Positions 1 through 5,054 of a DNA stretch of 5,054 nt are shown piece by piece. The DNA is from Holophagaceae bacterium. Lineage in GTDB: Bacteria; Acidobacteriota; Holophagae; Holophagales; Holophagaceae. The DNA is taken from NCBI GenBank assembly GCA_003158505.1, contig PMJK01000058.1:7211-12264 (forward strand). Direction: 5' to 3'. The notes beneath the pieces were generated by a model. It ran no database searches. It saw nothing but the letters and a program-made list of their open reading frames with translations, and was not told the origin of the DNA. Position 1 is the stretch's first letter, and each line of letters begins with the position of its first letter. The position numbers were made by a program, and so were the translations under genes.

Positions 1-261
1 CTGCTGGCGGTGAACGGGTTCATGGGCTGGATCACCTGGCGCAGCAAGCGCGCGGAGATCCTGGTGGAGGGCCGCCCCCAGATCCTGGTCCACAACGGGG
101 TTCCCGACGAGGTTTTGCTCGCCACCGAGCGCATTACCCGGCATGAACTGATGGCCGCGGTGCGCCAGGCCGGGCTTTCGGACCTTGCGGATGTCCGGGT
201 AGCCATTCTCGAGACCAACGGCCGGATCAATGTCATCGCAAAGATGGCTGAGAAGGCTTGA
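1..261 (+). CDS. DUF421/YetF-family membrane protein, C-terminal part (5' end outside window)
   Basis: The reading frame is open from base 1 to a TGA at 259-261 and gives 86 visible residues, so the true start lies upstream. What remains matches the soluble C-terminal domain of DUF421 proteins (Bacillus YetF, E. coli YcaP): an EGRP turn followed by ILVHNG (about residues 23-33), then an ITRHEL helix with the family's 'L...R..G..dl.dV..a.lE..G.i.vi' pattern (about residues 45-79, including AILETNGRINVI). In this family, two or three N-terminal membrane helices anchor the protein in the inner membrane and this domain faces the cytoplasm. Those helices are not visible here. No enzymatic activity is established for the family. 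The next gene on the same strand starts 104 nt downstream, and no T-tailed terminator separates them, so read-through is possible. Family assignment is fairly secure; function is unknown. Confidence 0.82.
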   Translation: MLAVNGFMGWITWRSKRAEILVEGRPQILVHNGVPDEVLLATERITRHELMAAVRQAGLSDLADVRVAILETNGRINVIAKMAEKA

Positions 262-285
262 CGAAACGAATAAAAAGCGAATCAT
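258..285 (+). promoter_or_regulatory. Weak sigma70-like promoter candidate upstream of the radical SAM gene
   Basis: TTGACG at 258-263 overlaps the stop codon of the DUF421 gene and matches 5 of 6 bases of the -35 consensus. AATCAT at 280-285, after a 16-bp spacer, matches 4 of 6 bases of the -10 consensus. The surrounding 264-279 stretch is A-rich, unlike the rest of this GC-rich window. It would give a leader of roughly 70-75 nt before the GTG at 366. This is pattern matching only; the -10 is poor and the call could be chance. Confidence 0.22.
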
Positions 286-345
286 GGGCGTATGAGCATT
301 GAGCAGGAGCGAAGTGCCACTTTGGCGAAGCCGAAGCCCGCAGGG

Positions 346-366
346 CACGGCACAGGCGGTGCCGTG
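346..366 (+). promoter_or_regulatory. Perfect 8-bp hairpin enclosing the putative RBS and reaching the GTG start
   Basis: CACGGCAC at 346-353 is the exact reverse complement of GTGCCGTG at 359-366, with a 5-nt loop (AGGCG, 354-358). The only SD-like bases ahead of the radical SAM gene (AGGCGG, 354-359) lie in the loop and first stem position, and the stem's last base is the first G of the GTG start at 366. No T-run follows, so it does not look like an intrinsic terminator. Folded in mRNA, it could limit ribosome access. That role is inferred; only the inverted repeat is directly visible. Confidence 0.4.
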
Positions 367-1256
367 TGACGCCTTTGCCACTGCCTTCGGATCCACCGCC
401 GCTTTTCAAGGACCTGCTCGTGGAACCCGAGGAGGCCCGGTCGATCCTCCGCCCCCAGAAGGACGAGCGCTACGGGTTCGGATTCGCCCTGAGCCCCTAC
501 CGCGGCTGCAGCCATGGCTGCCGCTATTGTTATGTCCGCGAGTACCCCAACGCCCTCCACAGGCCCGAAGACTGGGGCGGGTGGGTGACGCCCAAGCTCA
601 ATGCGCCGGAACTGCTCTGGTCCCAGCGCCACAAGCTCCACGACGCCCGGGTGTTCATGGCGTCGGCCACGGATCCCTACCAGCCCCTGGAACGCCAGTA
701 CCGCCTGAGCCGGCGCTGCCTCGAAGTGCTGCTCCTCTGTCCGACCACGGAGGTGATCGTCCATACCCGCTCGCCCCTGGTGCTCCAGGACCTGGAGCTG
801 CTGCGGGCCTTCGGGGACCGGCTCTCCGTGGGCCTTTCCATTCCCACCGACGACGACACAGTGCGCCAGATCGTGGAGCCCCATGCACCCGCTATTCCCA
901 GCCGCTGGGCCGCGGCGGAGCGCCTGGCGGCGGCAGGGATCCAGGTCACCATCGGCGTGGCGCCCCTCATGGCCGTGCATGATGCCCAGGCCTTTGCCCG
1001 GCGCGCCAGGGCCAGCGGCGCCTCGAATGCATGGGTGGGCGGGCTCCGGCTGCTGAAACAGGATCCCTTCTACAAGGTGCTGGCTGACCATGGCTGGCTG
1101 AAGGTCCTGGATTCCGACTACAAAGAGGGCATCCGGGCCGCCTTCCTGGAAGCCTTTCCCCCGAGAAAGCACAAGCGCGAAGCGAGGGCGCAACCTGTGG
1201 CCTCGCCTCCCGCCACCGTGATCAGGCAGCCAGGGCTGTTCGATCGCGTGGGCTAG
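366..1256 (+). CDS. Radical SAM protein, SplB-like Rv2578c/PA0069 type
   Basis: This 296-aa protein carries the radical SAM signature C48-x3-C52-x2-C55 within SPYRGCSHGCRYCYVREYP, whose cysteines would bind a 4Fe-4S cluster that cleaves S-adenosylmethionine. Family-typical stretches follow in order: ATDPYQPLE (101-109), VHTRSPLVLQDLELL (132-146), GLSIPTDDD (156-164), the EPHAPAIPSRWAAAERLAAAGI helix region (171-192) and a VAPLMAVHD loop (198-206). Together they point to the SPL-related Rv2578c/PA0069 group rather than true spore photoproduct lyase; its substrate is not known. After about residue 265 the tail is basic, then disordered-looking, and ends in QPGLF (288-292), a possible sliding-clamp-binding peptide. 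The GTG start at 366 is chosen because a stop at 300-302 limits upstream extension and no other good start precedes the conserved PPLFKDLLVEPE region. The ribosome site (AGGCGG, 6 nt upstream) is weak and lies in a hairpin. The gene sits 46 nt ahead of dnaX on the same strand, suggesting co-transcription. Family is secure; function is open. Confidence 0.9.
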   Translation: MTPLPLPSDPPPLFKDLLVEPEEARSILRPQKDERYGFGFALSPYRGCSHGCRYCYVREYPNALHRPEDWGGWVTPKLNAPELLWSQRHKLHDARVFMASATDPYQPLERQYRLSRRCLEVLLLCPTTEVIVHTRSPLVLQDLELLRAFGDRLSVGLSIPTDDDTVRQIVEPHAPAIPSRWAAAERLAAAGIQVTIGVAPLMAVHDAQAFARRARASGASNAWVGGLRLLKQDPFYKVLADHGWLKVLDSDYKEGIRAAFLEAFPPRKHKREARAQPVASPPATVIRQPGLFDRVG

Positions 1257-1286
1257 CTTGAACCAAGACGCCACCTCTTACCTTGT

Positions 1287-1291
1287 GGGAG
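1287..1291 (+). promoter_or_regulatory. Ribosome binding site supporting the dnaX ATG at 1303
   Basis: GGGAG lies 11 nt before the ATG at 1303, a slightly long but usable spacing. A TTG start is possible at 1258 in the same frame, but it would come immediately after the upstream stop codon and would add 15 residues that do not resemble the DnaX N-terminus. This site therefore helps to favour 1303. Confidence 0.45.
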
Positions 1292-1302
1292 ACTGGACCT
1301 CC

Positions 1303-2913
1303 ATGACCACTCTCGCCCTGAAATACCGTCCCCGCCTGCTGTCCGACCTCGTGGGACAGGAGGGGAGCGTGAAGGCGCTGGCCAATGCCCTGAAGCGGGC
1401 TAAGGAAAGCGGAAAGATCCACCAGGCCTACCTGTTCGCGGGTGTCCGGGGCACGGGCAAAACCAGCACCGCCCGCATCCTGGCCCGGGCCTTGAACTGC
1501 GTCGAGGGTCCCACGGCCACACCCTGCGGTGTCTGCGATCCCTGCCGCGCCGCGGAGCAGCCGGACAGCAGCCTGGACATCGTTGAGATCGATGCGGCCA
1601 GCCGCGCATCTGTGGCCGACGCCCGGGCCCTCCGGGAACAGGTGCAGACCCGCCCCGCCTTCTGCCGCTACCGCGTCTACATCATCGACGAAGTGCACAT
1701 GCTCAGCACGGAAGCCTTCAACGCGTTGTTGAAGGTTATCGAGGAGCCGCCACCCCATGCCATCTTCGTCCTGGCCACCACGGAGTTGCAGGATGTCCCT
1801 GACACCATCAAGAGCCGGGTGCAGATCTTCCCATTCCGCCTGATTCCCGTGGGCCTCATCGAAGGCCGCCTCAGGCATGTCTGCGAGCAGGAGGGCGTTG
1901 GATTCGAAGGGGACAGCCTGCGCCTGGTGGCCGAAGCGGGCCAGGGCTCCATGCGGGATGCCCTGACCATCCTCGATCGCGTGATCTCCGCCGGCGACGG
2001 CAAGGTGATGGAGGAGGCCGTTCGTGAGCAACTGGGTATCGTCAGCGCTCATCTGGTCCAGGGCGTGATGTCGGCACTGGCCATCGGCGACACCGCCTCC
2101 CTGGTGGAGGCCTGCCGGGAACTGGCTGAACAGGGCGCCGATTGGGCGACCTTCTGGCGAGAGCTGGTCCTGGCTTTCCGGGATCGCCTTGAGCAGGAAG
2201 CCCTGTTGGCTCGCGGACCGCAGGAACTGCTTCGCTGGGCCCGGATGCTGAACCTCCTGCTGGGTCGCGAGCGGGACTTGCGCGACAGCAGCCTGCCCCG
2301 CGTGGTGGTGGAACTCGCCCTGATCACGGCGGCCCAGCTACCCCATCTGGCGCCGCTGGACGCGCTCATTTCAGGGTTGGCCTCTGGTGTCCCGAGGCCT
2401 TCAGGGCCGCCTTCCGTGGGCCCTCCACCGGTCCCTTCCACGGCCCCCCAGGTCGCGCCGGCGCCTGAGGGGCCTCGACGACCGGCCGCTGCGGTGAAGC
2501 CACCGGCAGTCCCGGCACCCGCTCCCGCGACCCGATCCATTCCAGACTCTCCAGACCAGCTCCGCACGGCCTGCAGCGAGGCCCTGCGTCAGGCGCCGGG
2601 TCTGCGGTCCCTGGCCACGGCGCCGCAGATGGCCGCGGAGCTGCGCTGGGACCCGCCGGTCCTCCGATTCCGATTCCCGGCCAATGTGCGGCAGACGCTT
2701 CAGGATTTCGAACGGGAGAAGGCCAGCCCCCATCTGATGGCCGCTCTCGCCATGGTGCTGCCGGGCCTGAAGGCCGTGGAGATCAGCTTTGACGAGCCAG
2801 GCGGATCGGGAGCGGATGAGCGGCCGGAAGATCGGCTGCGCCGGGAACCGGCCTTCCAGGAACTGCTGCGCCTCAGCGGTGGCGAGGTGCTGGAGATCCG
2901 GCGCGAAGGCTAA
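1303..2913 (+). CDS. dnaX: DNA polymerase III subunit gamma/tau (clamp loader ATPase)
   Basis: DnaX is the AAA+ ATPase subunit of the replicative clamp loader, which opens and loads the beta sliding clamp onto primed DNA and, in its long form, tethers polymerase cores. Counting from the ATG at 1303 the protein is 536 aa. It opens with LALKYRPRLLSDLVGQ, the usual DnaX start. It shows Walker A GVRGTGKTS (47-55), four zinc-binding cysteines (C66, C75, C78, C81), Walker B VYIIDEVHM (125-133), sensor 1 LATTE (158-162), the SRV arginine-finger position (171-173; many homologues have SRC) and sensor 2 GSMRDAL (215-221). The helical collar domain runs to about 360. A Pro/Ala-rich linker (about 364-410) and a C-terminal domain ending in the family-like FQELLRLSGGEVLEIR (518-533) follow. 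I see no A-rich slippery heptamer in the linker, so a frameshifted short gamma form is not predicted. The frequent neighbours ebfC (ybaB) and recR do not follow; a convergent moaD does. Confidence 0.97.
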   Translation: MTTLALKYRPRLLSDLVGQEGSVKALANALKRAKESGKIHQAYLFAGVRGTGKTSTARILARALNCVEGPTATPCGVCDPCRAAEQPDSSLDIVEIDAASRASVADARALREQVQTRPAFCRYRVYIIDEVHMLSTEAFNALLKVIEEPPPHAIFVLATTELQDVPDTIKSRVQIFPFRLIPVGLIEGRLRHVCEQEGVGFEGDSLRLVAEAGQGSMRDALTILDRVISAGDGKVMEEAVREQLGIVSAHLVQGVMSALAIGDTASLVEACRELAEQGADWATFWRELVLAFRDRLEQEALLARGPQELLRWARMLNLLLGRERDLRDSSLPRVVVELALITAAQLPHLAPLDALISGLASGVPRPSGPPSVGPPPVPSTAPQVAPAPEGPRRPAAAVKPPAVPAPAPATRSIPDSPDQLRTACSEALRQAPGLRSLATAPQMAAELRWDPPVLRFRFPANVRQTLQDFEREKASPHLMAALAMVLPGLKAVEISFDEPGGSGADERPEDRLRREPAFQELLRLSGGEVLEIRREG

Positions 2914-2930
2914 GCGTTGATCGACAGGAG

Positions 2931-3152
2931 TCAGCCGCCGGAGACCGGCGGCATGAGGGCCACCTCATCGCCCTCCGCCAGGGGCGTGGCTCGGTCGGCG
3001 AAGCTCTGATTCACGGCCAGGAGGGCATCCTTGGGCAGGGGGGTCAGCCGCGGATCGGTCAGCAGGTCGCCAAGGGTGGGAACGACAGGGAGCTTCAACT
3101 CAGCGAAGCCCAGCAGGGCTCGGTAGCGGGCGAAGCACTTCACCGTGATCAT
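2931..3152 (-). CDS. moaD: MoaD/ThiS-family sulfur carrier protein (molybdopterin synthase small subunit)
   Basis: This 73-aa ubiquitin-fold protein starts MITVKCFARYRALLG, passes through LLAVNQSFADRATPLAEGDEVALMPPV and ends in SGG. The PPVSGG C-terminus (68-73), with the terminal Gly-Gly required for adenylation and thiocarboxylate formation, and the 'aVN......pL.eGDevalmPPv' pattern are typical of MoaD. MoaD donates sulfur, with MoaE, to convert precursor Z (cPMP) to molybdopterin in the cytoplasm. E. coli MoaD is 81 aa, so the length is normal. The ATG at 3152 is supported by an excellent ribosome site 8 nt upstream. The gene follows the tamB-like gene by 27 nt on the same strand and is probably co-transcribed with it. 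No other molybdenum-cofactor gene is visible. A ThiS or other sulfur-carrier role cannot be fully excluded, but the PPVSGG ending favours MoaD. Confidence 0.88.
   Translation of the reverse strand: MITVKCFARYRALLGFAELKLPVVPTLGDLLTDPRLTPLPKDALLAVNQSFADRATPLAEGDEVALMPPVSGG
2934..2952. terminator. GC-rich hairpin at the dnaX/moaD convergence (possible non-canonical terminator)
   Basis: GCCGCCGG at 2934-2941 pairs exactly with CCGGCGGC at 2945-2952 around a 3-nt loop. It lies 20 nt past the dnaX stop, where a terminator would be expected, but it also encodes the C-terminal PPVSGG of MoaD on the other strand. No T-run follows on either strand, so it is not a standard intrinsic terminator. The palindrome may simply result from coding Pro-Pro and Gly-Gly with GC-rich codons. 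Confidence 0.25.
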
Positions 3153-3160
3153 GCCTGTTG

Positions 3161-3168
3161 CCCTCCTT
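3161..3168 (-). promoter_or_regulatory. Strong ribosome binding site for moaD
   Basis: Read on the minus strand this is AAGGAGGG, a near-perfect anti-Shine-Dalgarno match, 8 nt before the ATG at 3152. It lies in the 27-nt gap after the tamB-like stop codon. It fixes the moaD start and suggests efficient, independent translation initiation within a shared transcript. Confidence 0.8.
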
Positions 3169-3179
3169 CAGCCCACAGC

Positions 3180-5054
3180 CTAATTGGGGCTCCAAGTGTG
3201 CCGGATTTCTCCAGATAGCCCAGGTGCGACGTCGCCGCCCTTGGTGACGCCCAACTGGAGGATGAGGTTGCCAAAGCGCCATTCCACCTGCCCCGAATCG
3301 ATGTTCAATTCGCCACTCTTCGTGTGTGTGACCACAATGGCGCTGCGCTGGCCGAAGAGATTGACGCTTTTGCCCATGGTGAACTCGGTTTCAGAGGTGC
3401 CTAGGCTGGACGTGCGGACCGCCACGTTGACCCGGTCCACGCCCAGGGCCCGCCGAAGGGTGTCCTGGACCGGCGCGAAGGCGAGGGTGGAGATCAGGCC
3501 GACGCCGGCGCTTCCCAGTCCCTGGGTGATGGCCCCCTGGGTGGCCCCGGAGGAAGCCCCGGCCATGCCGACGTTGGCCACATTGCCGGGGTTGATGAGG
3601 ATGGACACGATTTCATCCGGGCGAAGACTGGGCGTGGAACTGGGCACGATGGTCAAGTTGCTCAGGGTGCCATGGATGTCGAGGTTCACGGTGTAACCGG
3701 GGATGGACGTGACGCTGCCCCGGAGGTTGATCATGGGGTCGAGGGGTCGGGATTCGGAGAAGGTGAGGGTGCCCCGTTCCACGACCATGTCGCCCGCGGG
3801 GAAGATGTTCGTGACGCGGCCGCCGGGCTGGAACAGCATCGTACCTTTGGGTGCGGGGTGAGAGAGCGTGCCGAGCACCTGGAACGGACCCTCGAGGCGG
3901 CCTTCCATTTTCAGGAGGTTGGTGTCGAAGCTCCAGGGAGCGCGCAGCTCCAGATCCAGATCCAGCCGAATCCGTTCCAGGGGATCGTCCAGATCCAGCC
4001 CAGTGAGTCCGCCGCTCTCGCTGATGGCACTGCGGAGGATCAAGTCCGACAGCTTCACCTCGGTCTGGTAGCCCAGGTGGTCTACCTGGAGTTTCCCCTT
4101 GAGCACACCGCCTTCCTCGGTGCCATTGAGGGTGGCCTGGAGACTGCCCTGGAGATCCAGGCCATCCGGAACATCCCTCAACTGGAAATTGGCAAGAGAG
4201 GCCTTGATGGCGTAAGAGTCCAGTCCCCCCAGCCGCCAGGTCGCCGTGCCGCTGGCCTTGAGCTCACCATGCGCCAGGGTGCCTTGCACGGGCTTGTCTT
4301 CTGAAACGGTCAGGGTCCGGTCCTTCATGATCACTTCGGCCTGAATATCTTCCGCGCCCTGGTAGCCGCGGAGGTTCACCTGGCCTTTGTCCAGCGAGAG
4401 GCTTCCATCCAGTAAGGGATCGAAATACGTGCCGTGGGCCAGGATGTCGAATCGGCTTGTGCCCCGGACGTTCAGGCCGGACAGAAGGCTGTAATCGTCC
4501 ACCTCCATGACCCGGTCCAGGATGGATTTCATGTGGGCGAGGTCGGCATCGCCTCGGGCCTGGATGGCCATCGGAACCTGGCCCGAGAACGGGACGGTGC
4601 CCGACAGCCGCACGTGCGCAGCATGGGTGCCAGCCTGGACCACCGAACCTCGGGCGCCGCCCTCCAGGGAGATATCGACGGCGGCGCCTTGGCTGTTGCC
4701 GCGCAGCGCCGAGGAACCGATCTGGTGCAGCTCGAAGGCACTGAACTGGGCCGTCAGCCGATCAAGGGACCCGATCCAGGCCAGATCGTGGCCATTTTTC
4801 CATCGCCCCTGTGCCGTTGCTGATAGACCCAGGTCCTCGAGCAGGTCCTCGGTCAGGCTGTGAGCCAGCAACTCCGTGTGGGCGCTGTCCGGGGAGATGT
4901 TCAGGCTGAGTTGGCCCGCGAGGTCCGCGCCATCCTGGCGAACCTGGACATCGAGCAGGGGGAGTTTCATGCCTTCGATGGCAAGGTGCCCTTCCAATCG
5001 GCCCCGCTCCAGACTGACCCGGCCATCCAACCCTTCCACGCTCGTATTGCCGAA
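3180..5054 (-). CDS. tamB: TamB/DUF490-family envelope protein, C-terminal part (5' end outside window)
   Basis: The frame is open from the right edge to a TAG at 3180-3182 and gives 624 residues; a GTG inside it at 5039 is unlikely to be the start because the frame continues upstream. Most of the chain is short alternating beta-strand segments with glycine turns, the pattern of the TamB beta-taco or groove. The conserved DUF490 region is clear from about residue 360 (counting from the first visible residue): LDLELRAPW, then GTLSHPAPKGTMLFQPGG, then FPAGDMVVERGTLTFSES, LDPMINLRGS (438-447), VNLDIHGTLSNLTIVPSS and TPSLRPDEIVSILI (474-487). A Gly/Ala/Ser-rich stretch (about 493-519) precedes the final strands, including FTMGKSVNLFGQ and WRFGNLILQLG. 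TamB is anchored in the inner membrane, spans the periplasm and works with TamA or BamA; AsmA-like relatives are implicated in phospholipid transport to the outer membrane. The signal anchor and any tamA/bamA partner are not in view. moaD follows after 27 nt. Confidence 0.9.
   Translation of the reverse strand, partial: FGNTSVEGLDGRVSLERGRLEGHLAIEGMKLPLLDVQVRQDGADLAGQLSLNISPDSAHTELLAHSLTEDLLEDLGLSATAQGRWKNGHDLAWIGSLDRLTAQFSAFELHQIGSSALRGNSQGAAVDISLEGGARGSVVQAGTHAAHVRLSGTVPFSGQVPMAIQARGDADLAHMKSILDRVMEVDDYSLLSGLNVRGTSRFDILAHGTYFDPLLDGSLSLDKGQVNLRGYQGAEDIQAEVIMKDRTLTVSEDKPVQGTLAHGELKASGTATWRLGGLDSYAIKASLANFQLRDVPDGLDLQGSLQATLNGTEEGGVLKGKLQVDHLGYQTEVKLSDLILRSAISESGGLTGLDLDDPLERIRLDLDLELRAPWSFDTNLLKMEGRLEGPFQVLGTLSHPAPKGTMLFQPGGRVTNIFPAGDMVVERGTLTFSESRPLDPMINLRGSVTSIPGYTVNLDIHGTLSNLTIVPSSTPSLRPDEIVSILINPGNVANVGMAGASSGATQGAITQGLGSAGVGLISTLAFAPVQDTLRRALGVDRVNVAVRTSSLGTSETEFTMGKSVNLFGQRSAIVVTHTKSGELNIDSGQVEWRFGNLILQLGVTKGGDVAPGLSGEIRHTWSPN

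Noticed and set aside
299..982. A 227-codon plus-strand frame overlapping the start of the radical SAM gene
   Set aside because: It is an out-of-frame reading with Pro/Arg-rich composition and no domain. The 366-1256 frame explains the region.
282..1274. A 330-codon open frame on the minus strand opposite the radical SAM gene
   Set aside because: Its product shows no recognisable domain and is rich in Gly/Arg/His/Pro as expected for the complement of a GC-rich gene. The plus-strand frame has a clear radical SAM motif.
1258..1302. TTG at 1258 as the dnaX start
   Set aside because: It lies one base after the previous stop, and the 15 extra residues do not fit DnaX N-termini. The ATG at 1303 directly precedes the conserved LALKYRP segment and has a plausible ribosome site.
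1222..2052. A 276-codon minus-strand frame opposite dnaX
   Set aside because: It lies opposite the conserved AAA+ core of dnaX and has no recognisable motif; it is a GC-driven shadow.
3946..4002. Repeated CCAGATCCAG units in the tamB-like gene
   Set aside because: They encode alternating Asp/Leu residues in beta strands (DLDLDLEL) and a nearby GLDLDD, so codon-level repetition explains them.
3672..4304. A 210-codon plus-strand frame inside the tamB-like gene
   Set aside because: It is antisense to the conserved DUF490 region and its sequence matches no family I recognise.
5037..5039. GTG at 5039 (minus strand) as the true start of the tamB-like gene
   Set aside because: The frame continues open to the window edge (residues FGNTS before it), no signal anchor is present, and 619 aa would lack the N-terminal portion expected for TamB. 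The gene is better treated as cut by the window edge.

Overview
The window is ordinary-looking chromosomal DNA of a high-GC, Gram-negative (diderm) bacterium. A TamB-type protein, which works between the inner and outer membrane, supports the diderm assignment directly. Gene density is high, and codon use looks even across the window, with strong G/C at third positions. The overall style would fit Acidobacteriota (Holophagae, Geothrix-like) or a deltaproteobacterial or myxobacterial relative. That placement is only an impression and cannot be settled from this sequence alone. I see no phage, insertion sequence, CRISPR array, tRNA or rRNA.

Left half, plus strand: (1) the last 86 codons of a DUF421/YetF-family membrane protein; (2) a 104-bp intergenic gap with a weak promoter candidate and an 8-bp perfect hairpin that runs into the next start codon; (3) a 296-aa radical SAM protein of the SplB-like Rv2578c/PA0069 type, with a CxxxCxxC cluster motif; (4) dnaX, the DNA polymerase III gamma/tau clamp-loader subunit, starting 46 nt after the radical SAM stop and probably co-transcribed with it.

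Right half, minus strand: the C-terminal 624 residues of a TamB/DUF490 protein (its 5' end lies beyond the window), followed 27 nt later by a 73-aa MoaD-type sulfur-carrier protein with its own strong ribosome binding site. These two probably form one transcript. It converges on dnaX, with only 17 nt between the two stop codons.

The most interesting points are the C-terminal QPGLF of the radical SAM protein, which fits the bacterial sliding-clamp-binding consensus and lies next to the clamp-loader gene; the hairpin that encloses the putative ribosome binding site and reaches the GTG start of the same gene; and the unusual pairing of an envelope-biogenesis gene with a molybdopterin sulfur carrier. 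I found no convincing evidence of a wholly new multi-gene system in this stretch.
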